Positions 13,101-22,200 of a stretch of 64,000 nucleotides of DNA are shown here, in pieces (positions within the stretch are counted from its first letter, which is position 1; each line of letters starts with the position of its first letter). Under the pieces are notes generated by a model. The model did no database searches and was not told the origin of the DNA. It worked only from the letters and a program-made list of their open reading frames with translations. The position numbers and the translations under genes were made by a program. The stretch is from Lactarius indigo (Eukaryota; Basidiomycota; Agaricomycetes; Russulales; Russulaceae), in the NCBI GenBank assembly GCA_025766275.1, contig JAFKAC010000009.1:930001-994000 (forward strand). The letters are read 5' to 3'.

Positions 13101-14784
13101 GACTGCGCTCATTCTGCAAATCCAGGATGTGGCACCCATGAACGCGGCGAAGCGGGCTCTTGAGTTGAGCCCTGGCCCCAAATCTCCCTCGGCATCGCAT
13201 GCCCAAAAGCGCAGCAAGGACAACCTTTTGGTTTCCGGGCAGAAGACTGTGGGCGCCAGAGGGGTCTCAAATGGTAAGTGCTCTACTCGATGATGTCCAA
13301 CCCCGTTGACGAGTGGTACTCACACACAGAGAGCCAAAGACCTGCAGCACGCAAAATCACACCCACGTTCCTTACCCGCACCGAGATGGACCGTACAGAA
13401 CCCGCGCCAACAAATCTTCGTCCGCTTCACGTTGATCCATCAGGTGCGTCCGAGTCACTTCCACATTTACATTATACTGATCTAGAGTTGAATCCCCAGC
13501 CGACAATCTCATTGGTAAGTCGAAATGTCCTCTTCGTACACGCTCCAACTGACTGCGTCCTTGCAGTGATCCTCACATCTGATTTCCCTTCCTTGACCGA
13601 CGCTCCCCGGCTCCTTCGTTCCATGAACGCGCAGTCGTCGTTCAAACAAAGCGAGCCATCCGAGCAAGTAACAACGCTCCTCAATCGTCTCCAATTTGCG
13701 GATCCATCATCGCCAGAGATCGACGAGGACAACACATGTCAAGGTTGGGGGCACGAGCAGTTCACGGCAGGTGGGATCACCCTGTCATCCTCACTTACTA
13801 GTTGGAAGGAGGTTGGCAACGTTACAACCGCCCTCAAGCTCGTGGCAGCCGCCATCAAAACGTGCCGGGAAGCAAGGTTGATGTGTGAGAATGCCGGAAC
13901 AACAAAGATGGGCGCATTCATCAGTGATGTCTACCTCGAGAAGACCCTTGAGTGTCTTGAGAGTTGCTGGGTCAGCGCTGGTGGGGTACGTGTTCAAACA
14001 TTCTCCTCCAAGTTTTCTGGTTAATCTATTCTAGGTCCTTACTTCCCAAAAGCGTATCCCGCCGATTCCCACTACCCCTTCGTATCGCGACGTTGCGATG
14101 TTGCCTCCACCACGTGGGCCATCATCTCCACCGCAGGTGCCCATGATCAAAATCAAGTGGCCAACTCCTGTTACCGGCGTCGCTGCGGACAATGTCCCGG
14201 GGGTCCCCCCAGGAACCAACCCCACCAACCGCGACGTTGCGATGTCGTCTCCACCACATGTGCCCATGATCAAAATCAAGCGGCCAATTCCTGTTACCGG
14301 TGTCGCCGCGGGCAATACCCCGGGGGTTCCCCCAGGAACCAACTCCACCAACCAGCAGCCTGCCGCCAGCACAGAACACACAGGACCTTCAGCGGGGTTA
14401 GACGAGGTGCGTCGGTGTTTGGTATACTAGTACTCTACTATCTCACCCACAGCTTCTAGGGTACTCACGCAGACGCAGCGTCACTCAAGCTCCTTCAAGT
14501 TTTGGAGCTCCTGGCCTTGTTCAGCGACAACAACCTCAGTGCCCCGAAGGGGAAGTGCAAAGATGGTGCGTCGTACATCCTAACTAAACCCTTTCATATT
14601 CACTATAAACTGTACAGATCTCATTACAGCCATTGTCGAATCCCCTGAACTCTCACAGGTTCTCAAGTCGACCGTCACGGAAATTATTGGGAGGGTAAGA
14701 TTCCCATTATCCGCGGTATCCAACACTGACTCCTGTTACCAGCGCAAGAAAGCGCCCAAAAAGCAAGTCGCTCTGTTACCGTAG
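4179..14784 (+). CDS. Divergent partner gene of the Tnp2 transposase, split by a gypsy element
   Basis: The product is not recognised. The ATG at 4179 opens a frame with an acidic start (EFEEDYDDDF). Exon 1 ends at 4692 and the intron is 4693-4752 (GTGCGT...CAG). Exon 2 is cut at 4882 by gypsy-1. It resumes at 12573 in the same frame, since one copy of the CTTGA duplication joins ACC-CTT-GAA-GAC. Downstream exons include a basic segment near 12850 (KSKSWTKTLVRKFF), a Ser/Pro-rich part, two tandem PPG-rich repeats (14086-14352) and the C-terminus RKKAPKKQVALLP ending at 14784. Introns are about 50 nt, for example 13274-13329. The junction near 13514-13565 does not keep frame when spliced, so that region is uncertain or damaged. 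The start lies only 209 bp from the divergent transposase start, which suggests it belongs to the same transposon. It is presumably inactivated by the 7.7-kb insertion. Confidence 0.6.
4883..5339 (-). repeat. gypsy-1 3' LTR (457 bp)
   Basis: It is a direct repeat of 12111-12567 and lies downstream of pol in transcription order. It contains a short inverted repeat around AAGACCAAGAT / ATCTTGGTCTT near 5077-5103 and a minus-strand TATTTAAG promoter-like box near 5121. Confidence 0.95.
5370..5969 (-). CDS. In-frame continuation of gypsy-1 Pol tail beyond a TGA
   Basis: This 600-nt open stretch directly follows the pol TGA in the same frame, with its first Met at 5933. It encodes a domain with an ITPWLVHTDGTAMSRGRV-like start and a helical Arg-rich end (LAACIRQLQAMRLSARDD). 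From memory, related agaricomycete polyproteins carry such a segment as part of the same chain. The TGA therefore looks like a nonsense mutation, or a separately expressed ORF. Function unknown. Confidence 0.5.
   Translation of the reverse strand: MTPWLVHTDGTAMSRGRVRLPSVALHTPITHDDDPAQVLAPEGFRANRQPHYIHFPITGPDGVERNASHIQIVGGANPFVLGLIPGSPHLYGKPLYAHPMLSAAGRAFIAHEDLVILASDKITDRALNRIGDESLTAEVTRYRAAAYEEERLAACIRQLQAMRLSARDDKRDCIYRLERANVFERISDEQSTWTARDFR
5970..10193 (-). CDS. gypsy-1 Pol polyprotein with chromodomain
   Basis: Pol is read in the -1 frame relative to gag and overlaps its end. Domains in order: aspartic protease (LVDSGATDNFIHP near residue 75); reverse transcriptase with the YMDDIG active site; RNase H with a DASGFAVGAVLL-type core; integrase with an H2C2 zinc finger (HPGISRTQR...CADCQRNK) and catalytic core; then a chromodomain (EYEVEAVLDSRHFG...YLIKWKGYPDSENQWV). 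A tail of about 220 residues follows the chromodomain. Pol stops at TGA 5970-5972, and an open frame continues in phase to 5370. This places it in the chromovirus branch of Ty3/gypsy, which inserts by recognising histone marks (family knowledge). Confidence 0.93.
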   Translation of the reverse strand: MRQGVAHWSRKRTRRSKGLDTAGLMGKRGFSERLNPSAWVRALNCNSVIMTRFRSLRIPVSIRTNYRMADIRALVDSGATDNFIHPNFAARMGIGIQPLTQPRKIWNIDNTENKAGSITHFTDLNVYAKGYHRTMRFLITDLGSEDIVLGYPWLATYEPTINWRDAVIHEDVMPIVISTQDSLNRHTVIASALTNEQREAIILEMDEEDTYLRATTSTELAIKAKTEEKPTELPAVYQAFQKLFSEEASQRFPPARPWDHAIDFKPDTPSAIDCKIYPLTQEEEGKLKEFLEEKLRQGYLRPSISPYASSFFFVKKKDGKLRPVQDYRIINSHTIRNQYPLPLIQDLIYDLSNAYIYTKLDIRWGYNNIRIRDGDQEKAAFKTKFGLFEPTVMFFGLTNSPATFQTMMNHIYRDTIAKHELRGTIIRVYMDDIGIATREGSTSADHIAAVTDVLRVAQDHDLYFKLEKCLFHQPQMDYLGVILEKGVTRMDPVKVCGIKDWPTPTKVKDVRSFLGFCNFYRLFIRGFATHARPLNRLTRKDAEWKWGDDEDRAFKTIKRLVTEEPVLAHPNLQEQFELEVDASGFAVGAVLLQKKNDGRKHPIGYYSATLNEAERNYDIYDLELLAIVKALRHWRPLLTGSPHKIRIFSDHLNLQYWKTPQKISRRVAREVLELMEYDFEIHHIKGKNNGRADALSRRPDYDQGEDDNQGVVVLPPEVFVRVANTARASETHPLLQQPRRIQDPTTIKAWVDAHQLKQIEGEWYKDEKLVITGPMTAYRAIIHDHHDLPIHGHPGISRTQRIVERHYWWPRLRRDVYEYVVGCADCQRNKVNTRPTRAPLHPITTITDAPPFHTIALDFITKLPASQSYDSILTITDHDCSKASIFIPCNEEIMAEETAILYVSHVFKRFGLPRKIISERDPRFTSKFTKEVCRILGIKQNISTAYHPRTDGQSERTNQWLEQYLRFWANERQDNWAAYLPIAEFAHNNWPHEHTKQSPFMLLMGYNPTADWTDKPSPIPNVITRLTQLKEARQLAQTLIKKAQDSWVKHRDTPKYQIGDQVWLEGKHLRTNQPTAKLAARRHGPFKVVQVMSPYNYRLELPTQWSIHPVFHIDLLTPYKSTTMHGENFPRPPPDLVEGEEEYEVEAVLDSRHFGCRKKLQYLIKWKGYPDSENQWVDKDDVFTPEAIKAYQAARTAIRRLKSEDEECQGEYHSYLRSTFTSMPTSPLRHVTTAILLDQVAQDAANLIENDEETMVQQVQLTPYTPANMRAGHITAQEWANVLQRFPDPTRQPDDEQQHAVPHIFRDDNGNREPIAVIPPGDDLIGTWGILPADRPLEDPTGVRSSGGLAESGEEVGRRTVALSAEEIERVVAAQAALPHDEPHADDEDYYPVRHPLLRTHSHPTNP
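10091..11581 (-). pseudogene. gypsy-1 Gag with an internal TGA
   Basis: This is the capsid/nucleocapsid precursor. The frame with in-frame Met codons at 11581 and 11566 encodes a helical segment (MTAEEITTIREQ). It meets TGA at 11420-11422 and then continues, open, through a Gly/Pro-rich stretch (GGPPGEGG repeats, about 11200-11400). The Gag core follows (LTGEPPTIFDGDRAKVDSF at about 11170 and on), and one CCHC zinc knuckle, CYNCNALGHLSRNC, lies near 10370. Gag ends at 10091. Coding-like sequence in more than one frame extends further upstream to about 12070. The TGA is either a nonsense mutation or a recoded stop; the first is simpler. Confidence 0.75.
10103..10118 (-). promoter_or_regulatory. 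Tandem -1 ribosomal slippery sites at the gag-pol junction
   Basis: Read in the gag frame on the minus strand, G-GGA-AAA (10118-10112) and G-GGT-TTT (10109-10103) both fit the X-XXY-YYZ slippery rule. Both lie inside the roughly 100-nt overlap where pol is open in the -1 frame and gag stops at 10091. Either slip moves the ribosome into the pol frame. Confidence 0.6.
12098..12108 (-). promoter_or_regulatory. gypsy-1 primer-binding site, self-priming type
   Basis: Two nt after the 5' LTR the minus strand reads AAGACCAAGAT. This is the exact reverse complement (11 of 11) of ATCTTGGTCTT at 12315-12305 in the LTR, where transcription is expected to start (34 nt after TATTTAAG). That is the arrangement of Tf1/sushi elements, in which the folded RNA 5' end, not a tRNA, primes reverse transcription. 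I did not recognise a tRNA-type PBS directly at the LTR edge. Confidence 0.6.
12111..12567 (-). repeat. gypsy-1 5' LTR (457 bp)
   Basis: It is a direct repeat of 4883-5339. The minus-strand TATTTAAG box starts at 12349. About 34 nt downstream, at 12315, the minus strand reads ATCTTGGTCTT, the inferred 5' end of the element RNA. The TSD CTTGA follows at 12568. Confidence 0.95.
14086..14352 (+). repeat. In-gene tandem duplication (144 + 123 nt)
   Basis: Two consecutive units starting at 14086 and 14230 both begin CGCGACGTTGCGATG and both end AC(C/T)CCACCAAC-like. They encode near-identical peptides with the core VPMIKIK(W/R)P and PGVPPGTN. Unit 2 is 21 nt (7 codons) shorter, so the frame is kept. 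It lies in the penultimate part of the gene ending at 14784. Confidence 0.85.
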
Positions 14785-14789
14785 TGTTA

Positions 14790-15390
14790 GCGCACCACCG
14801 CGTTCGTATTTGACAAGTTTTTGGGGTTTTTTTTACTAGTAGTGGACCTGCAGACGTACATACACATAGTACCCCTCGGACCTGGCATGACCACCCAGAC
14901 AAAAAAATTGACTACTATTTGACTACGAAATGCCATGGGACGACTAAGAGTGATCAATAAGTGACAAGAATTGACAGCAAACGACTAAAATTGTGCTGAG
15001 GCTGACTACGGATTGTCCATCAACGACTTGATTGTGACTTTTAGAGACTTGGATCGGTCCCGGAATGACTCGAATCAGACTGAAATTGACTATAAATGAC
15101 TTGATGTGACCATTTGACGACTCCAGGTCTAGATGACTAATTGGCTAAAAACGACTATGGAATGACTGAAAACAACTGGCAGATGACTCGGATCGCCATG
15201 TGTTGACTTTGGTTGACTTCGGCAAAGCCCCCTGAACCCAACTATTCGTAGTCATTCATAGTCAATGTATAGTCAGATCTTAGTCAATCGGAGTCAGAAA
15301 TCTTGCAAATAGTCATTTTTTGTCATTTTGACTACCCGGTAACCATTTCGGACAACAGCCGACTACCAGCTGACATCAGCTGACTTTTCC
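14790..15390. repeat. TGACT-rich block with reversal to AGTCA
   Basis: There is no gene here. Between 14900 and 15235 the pentamer TGACT occurs 12 times by eye (usually TTGACTA or ATGACTT), plus several CGACTA variants. From 15248 to 15316 it switches to the opposite orientation, with AGTCA six times. The spacing is irregular at 10-35 nt. It lies just after the transposase-partner gene and just before an FAD-gene fragment. That fits a subterminal repeat region of the Tnp2-type transposon, though no terminal inverted repeat or target duplication could be defined because the other end is outside the window. Confidence 0.6.
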
Positions 15391-15437
15391 TTTTTTACTG
15401 AGCGTGATCAAGCACAAGATCGCCGTGCTCTCCGTCC

Positions 15438-15746
15438 ACTTCTCGTACGGATCCGGGTCTACATACCCTCCAGATCGCTCCCAGGCAGTCTTCCAGTTTC
15501 TCATTAGCACCACGTAGGCCAACGCTTGATTGGAGGCATCATTTCCTCTGCGTTGCACAAAGCGAAGGCTGTGGCGGCCGCGGATGGGCAGGATGTAGCG
15601 CATGCGGCGGTGTATATGAAATACGCGATTGTTCGGTACTCCGCTGGAGGTAATCAACGGACAGAACGTGCCTCGGCCTCATAGGATCAGAGCTGGCTAT
15701 AAACCCAAAGGACGTGATGGGGCTCGCTGGGGGATTCAAGTTCTAG
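15438..15746 (+). pseudogene. 3' fragment of an FAD oxidase gene (fourth, broken copy)
   Basis: It closely matches the last exon of the FAD oxidases at 42480-42885, 45114-45509 and 48791-49186. Shared blocks include the GSAYPPDRSQAVFQ-like start (here GSTYPPDRSQ), GQNVPR and the end GFKF. It carries a TAG where the intact copies have TGG (in STTWTNA) and further frame breaks. It also shares trailing sequence with the intact copies (GTCTCTCAATA...). The 5' part is missing at about 15438. Confidence 0.85.
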
Positions 15747-16298
15747 TTACTTTAAGAGCCACTCGTTGTCTCTCAATAAGTATTACTCCGCACTTACAGT
15801 GCTGCCCTTTCGTAGCTTCTCCGCGCGGTGCAAAGTCAATCAGACGGTCCTTGGGTAATGGGGCAGCTAGAGATTGCACCGGGTGTAAGTATGGTTGAAG
15901 AACTTGGTGAGAGTGATGGGGCAGTCCCCGAGAGGCGCCGCGTTTTCCTTGTTGGAACCCAGGTCTGGCGAGGGACAAGGTGGTGGCATCAATGTTGTAC
16001 AGAGAAGAGTGGGTCATCGATTCATCGTAGTACAGTAGTGTGAGACGCGCTGGCAAACAGGTGGATCCTCAGGCTCGTGGTGGGCGAAACGCGAACGCGA
16101 GGCCGTGTTCGATTTCGTTTAGCTACAATCACGTGCTCAAGACGTCCAATTAGAAATCACGTAATCCTAGTACCTCCGCGGCCCGCCTCACCCGCCTCAC
16201 CTCTGAGGTGAGGCTATGATGCCAAGGAGGTTAGGCTGGAGCACAGGATTATTACCAGACCTGTTTTTTCCCAAGCGCTGCCAGCGTGATTGCCAACC
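15747..16298. other. Spacer with FAD-unit remnants
   Basis: The first ~100 bp resemble the 3' flank of the FAD oxidase copies (CTCTCAATA..., GTAGCTTCTCCGCG). The rest holds no recognisable gene. It includes the presumed promoter of the gene starting at 16299, with a CCGCCTCACC pair near 16185 next to its inverse CTGAGGTGAGG. Confidence 0.5.
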
Positions 16299-19200
16299 AT
16301 GGCTCACTACGACATCTTTCGCCACCACCTTTTGATCACGGCTCCTGCCTATGGATATGCCCTTTGGGATCCGGATCCAGGGAATCTATACCCCACTGTG
16401 GAGGTCGGCGACGTCGGCTACATTCGCGAAGGAAGATTCCATCGTCTTTTCAATGTTCTACTTCCCGCGAAACATCCGTCCCATCGCAAAGGTGTCCCAG
16501 AGTACCATGAACAGCTCAACATGGAAGACCATATCATTCATGGCACTCTGCATCAGTAAGTTGTCAAATTTATTTCGGGGTTTTCCGGGTTTTTCCGGGT
16601 TTTCCGGTTTTGGGAAACCCGGCAACCTGGAAACCCAGGAACCGATCTAAATTAATTTAATTTGGTCCAAAATCTGTAAAATATGGGTAAAAAGCTCCGC
16701 TAGAACTGGCAGTCAGTTAAAAGTTCGTATGCGTGGTGATCAATGAAAGGGTTAACATAAAACGACTCATATCTATCTAAAGAATTATAGTATTGAGTTT
16801 CAGACAGAACAGAGTCCCGACCATAGACTGGAAGGAGGTGGGCAGCACGGGCGATTGTCCTCACATCAATAACTTGGGAAGCTGGCTTCCCGTGATGCAT
16901 CTCCAGAGACACAGTCCACATACCTGTGTCTAGGTCGGGTTTGTCATCGTCACGGACTAGCCAGTTGACATATGCACAGGCATAGTCAACTTGCTTGTAT
17001 CTAAAAGAAAAGAAAAGTTGAACCCGTGCAATGACCATTCCTTCCATGCCAGGAAGATCCTCATCAAGAACAACAAAGACAGTATCATGGCGGGGATGGC
17101 CATACCAGGAAGTCGTTGAGCAAATGCGCTCTTGACGCATTCCTCCTGTGCCACAGAGATCACTTGGTGCAAAGAATGTTGCAAGCGCTGAATGGTGTAC
17201 TCGTACTCGTGCTTGAAATTGTGGCAGGCCCAAAATGGCGCCAGGGAGACTGGCCGAAGCTGCCAAACTGGGGTTGTCAGTGGAGAAGATAAACTTTTGA
17301 ACAGCAAGCGGAAGGTCTGGCCGTTGTATAAACTCTGCAAGAACAATGAGGTTCCGCGGATATGCATTCTCTGTTGATTAATGTAAGCCGGATACCATGA
17401 CATATACATGAACGTGCACACCTGTTTTTTCTGACAACGTCACAATTGACAGTGTCTCTGAGACTCCCTCAATTGGTGCTCCATCCTCATCCAAGTCTGC
17501 GGCATTTTCTGGGGCAAGTGGTGTTGGATCTTCCTGAGAGTCCTCGACTGTGGTGCCTGCCATATTTGATGCCGTTGTTCCCTTGAGCATTCCGAGCAAT
17601 GTAAAAAGACAATGAAGTGCTGATATCTTCTCTAACCGGAGGAGAACGCGTAGCATTTGGGAGAGGGCCTTGTACCGGCTTGACCGACGCCAGGGCTCCT
17701 TGACAGCCTTGATGTGTTTTGATTTGGTGATGGAGGAACACAGCCCGTTTGGAGAGCCAAAAAGTTGAATGGAGTAGTGTACCAGCGCATGTTGACGAGG
17801 TAAAGAAATGGATGTACGCACACCACTGGTGATGAATATGTCGCGCAGTTCATGAAATTGTGCAACAGATTCTCGAAACCGATCCAGCCCCGATCCAGAA
17901 ATGGCATTCCGGCGGGCAAGGTAGCACGCGTCCATAAATCTTGAGATACAACGGACCATCACAGATGGGAGATAGCCCGCAATAGCTCCTAGGTACACCT
18001 ATACCTGGAGTCAATGATTGATCCATGAGACGAAGGGAGTTGCGTGCTTACCTTCATAAGCGCTTTGGAGTCATCACCCGTCCATTGGACAAAGTCGCGT
18101 CCTTCAGGAAATCGCCGGAGACCAGGAAATGGAGGAACTGTAGAGATCCTAAGTAGCATTAGCTTTTAAGTCAATTATGCCAACATGAGACTACTTACCG
18201 TCGGTCGATGTCACCGATGATCTCTAGAGCATGTCGCTCGCGGTGGACATGGTGGAGATAGTCACCTACCCAGGCAACGAGATGGTCCTTAAATACGCCC
18301 TTGATAACTTGGTGAAGAAGGTCTGGCGCGAGCAGCTCGTGGATGTCAGCACGAGGAAAACTATGAGTAAATGGCTGAAGCAGAAAATTAGCAGTGAGAG
18401 GTGTTCGCGTCTCATAACTTACAACAACATCCTTGTAGATGCCGAACGCATCCCATAGGACCGCAGGACTGAAGTTATTGATGAGGTAGTCGGTCTTCTC
18501 GTGAGTTCGGCGGTGTCCTGTCCCACTGTCTAGATTGTCAGGTGCCGCGTCACACCTTTGAGATAGTCAACGCTCAGGACAGGAACCAAACCATTGAGGA
18601 ATGAGAGAACGTACTTTGCACACCATTTCGACACAATACCCGCAAGCCAGACTTGTTCTGGGTAATCTGCAATGTAAGGCCCCAAACTGAATACCGCACG
18701 GCGAAAGTGTCCATCGGGGCACTTCACTACTGTCGGCACCATCATGTATCTTCTTAATGGGTTGAAAACAAGCTCGAGACATTTGTGATACAGCTGGCGA
18801 CAGAAGCGCTGGAAATCTATGTGCTCTCGGTGTGATTTTGACGCTAATCGCACGGCATGAGATTTGTATGCACAACAGTGAAAGAGACTCACTTACTCTT
18901 TGGTATGGGCAAGAAAGCGACTGGAAGGACGCTGTTACCATGTGCTCGTCGTGCTGTATTTGTGAGATTCCCAACAGAGATATAGACCGGATGGTATTCT
19001 TGGTGGCCAGTCGCAACCGAAACTGTCGTCTTATCACTTCCAGCAACAATAGGGACAAACATTGCCCCATCGTTGCATTCGTCTTTCGAGAGCTCGTCCT
19101 AGGAACAAAGTGAGAGACCAACAAAAAGTATGAGAAACGCTTGTACCGCTTGCATGGATGCCCATTGCCCCAACATAAGATTTGACCACACACGCTCGCC

Positions 19201-22200
19201 TTTGCCATTAAACTCTTTATATGGGACATAGTTGAACTGGCCTCTGAAATCCGGTGTTGCAAGCTGTTCCCAGATGACGTCCAGGACATCGTGAGTATTC
19301 AATTCATACACTTCTTCCATCCAACGAGGAGGCACTGTCGGTTTTGGCCCAGTGTATTGAAACACGAAAGCTTTGAAAGGAAGTGAGCCTATCTTGATAG
19401 AATCTATGGTCGCATACATTTCCTTCGCATTTCTCCAAGGTGCACCGATGGTGGCGCCATGTTTGATAGATGTTGCTGACCACAAATTAAGTCCTTCTGC
19501 GATCTCGGCAGCCGACGATTGGAGGTTCACATAGTGGTAGTATGCCCAGTCAAATGCAAGGCGGTCCTCGAAAGGCGTCCAGTCCTGGACATGCTGATTA
19601 TCTTGGCTCGGTGGTGCTGGAAGTGACGTCGAACCCCATGGAGCTTGAAGGAACATGCCACTTTCATCACATGGCCGAGCTGTGGTCCTGTAAGAACAAA
19701 AAAAGGGGAAGAGTATGTGGGCATACCGTCCAATGATGGGTGGAAAATTCTAGTATGCGACAACAAGTCCTTGGGAGGCGTAATGACTGGATGCTTGAGT
19801 TTCTTGTGTCGAGCAAGTCTGGCGAGTGTAGAGCATACTTTGGGACAGACAGCACACGCGAAAGAACGGGGAATGTTGGGCAATTGATCCATGTGACGGT
19901 AGAAGAATGGACCTTACCAATGGCCAATTGAAACGTTCGAGTTTTGATCCCGCTTTGAAATCCCAGCTGACACCTGGTAAAAGCCGTCCCATTCATAAGT
20001 TACCTCCCCATGCAACGCCCACCTCCTCTTATACCCAGATGGCCGATGCGACAACTATCAACCCATCTGTCCAGTCCAAACAGACAAGTAAGACAAGAGC
20101 TGGTCGACAAAAGGCCGCAAAGGTGGACGGCGTACCTTCAAAACCAACAGAGGGAGAAATCCCACCTGCCGCACCTCCACCAGTAGCCGTAGCTCCAAAG
20201 AAGCGAGGCCGAAAACCCAAGCAGACGGCAACAGTAACTGACAACCTGCCACCCCAAAAAAATGCCATCGCCATCGCCATCGCCGATGACAAATGTGGTG
20301 CTGCTGGTCAGCCAGCGGGTGACACAGTTGTCACGGACGCTCTATTTTTGCCTTATTTTTCTGTATTTTTACGGATTTATTTGGTGGAAATACGAGTCTC
20401 CAACGCCGTGTCAAACATCCAAGTCCTTATCATTAGATATGATAAGATGGTCAGTCACATGATGCCAACATGTGCACCCACAAGCACGTGACCCTGGGAT
20501 AGTAACTTCCTTATCGGATGTTACCTCTTTAGGTCACTTTCCTCATTAGTATAGTAGTTTCTCATTGGACGATAAGCAGGGAAGGTTCTAGATAGTTCTA
20601 GACTACGTTGTCATAAGGTTGTGACTCATAGATAAGGACACGTCATTGTTCTGTCAGCGTTAATGACTGTGCATCAGTCAGCACAATAGATAACGCTATT
20701 ATTAGATACGACGCGTCAGCGTCTGACTCATTACTATTACACGTACCTTTAGTAACAAGGTTCAGTAGTAATTCGAACTCAGCCGCAGCAATGTATATAA
20801 ACCCTCATGTAGCGTCCTGAGTGGAACCAACTTGTCCTCTTGGTTCTCCACTCAGGTGCGCATTTCCCTTGTACTTCCCTTACTTCTCCAATGTTAACTT
20901 GTCCTCTTGGTTCTCCACTCAGCGTGCCACTGCGTGATCACCTGACCTTTGGTCTTGTATAAAGACCTCACGTGTGTCTATCCTCCGCAGTGACTGTACG
21001 TTCTGCGCGTGACTTGTCTCCGCGCTAGGCTTGGGTGTGCTACTAGTTCAGTTCACTTACCTTTCTCTTGGTCTAGTTGTCGCGATAAGTCATACCGCTA
21101 CATTAGGACAAGTTTCCTCCTTCACACGCCCCTTCATTCTTACCAGCGTTTTCCATTTTCCTTTCTAGGTGGTCGACGACCACAAGTCCCTTGTGTTATC
21201 CACCTCACTCTTTGCCTGTGGACCTTCGTACGCAGAATCTGCGCTATCTTGGTACAACTCTAGTGTCCGTAAAATCGGCATAGATTGTGCTTGCCTATAG
21301 GACTTTATCTGGTCATCAGTAAAGTTCCTGGGTACTGCTTGCAGAACTGGTCACCACGCCAGATAAGCTGCAAGTGGAAGAGAAGCCTGCCAGGCCTAGC
21401 CTGCGACAGCTGTACGCGAAGTAAACAGAAAAGTTTGAGAGCGCTTCGGCGTGAGAGGCAGCCAACAGGTCGAGAAGACTGAGGCAGACAGCCTTGTGGC
21501 TCTACACATCTCCTTACCCTATTCTTGAGTGTTCCGTTATCGCCGCAGCCTCGCGCAGTGTGAAACACCACTGTGTATCGGTCTTGCTTGATCGGACTCT
21601 CCCTTCACCTTCGACTTAGCGTTTCGCGGTCGTCGTAACACGTCGTCGAATTACACCACCTTCCATTTTCAAACTGCCTTGCATATTTGCGAACGTCCGT
21701 CAGCGTCTTCGACGTATCTTCCGGAGGAGACAGGAAACAGTCCTTCCTGTTCCAGCGCCCCCGTCACCCCCACGTTCATATTTCACTCCAAATTTAGCCT
21801 CTGCTTCGGCATCGCTACACGTTCAGGGAGCAGATCGATCGTCCACCGATCCAATCCCTTCACCCCGCTTCGCATCTCCAACTCCGACAGCAGCTTCGGA
21901 GCACTCCTATCACTCGGCGCACTCCTCCTCCAACGAGACACTCGTTGACGACCCCCTAGCACCCCCGGTAATCCACCACCAAGAAGTTTTTGCTGGTGAA
22001 GAAGTACATTACCTTTTCTCTCTAGAAGCGGAGCCACAAAACGACGCGGAAGCATACGTCCGCGCTATCTATTACGATAGAGATTTCCGTTTCGCCCTCC
22101 TAGAACTTCACGGAGCATTTGGCCTTGTTGCAGGCACTCCTTTCACCGTCCCTCAGCTGATCGCCTTTGCGGCAGCTTTAGTCCCTGAACTTTCTCCTCC

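Noticed and set aside
14900..15340. Could the repeated pentamer block be a CRISPR array?
   Set aside because: There is no repeat longer than about 7 nt, no constant spacer length, both orientations occur, and the organism is a fungus.
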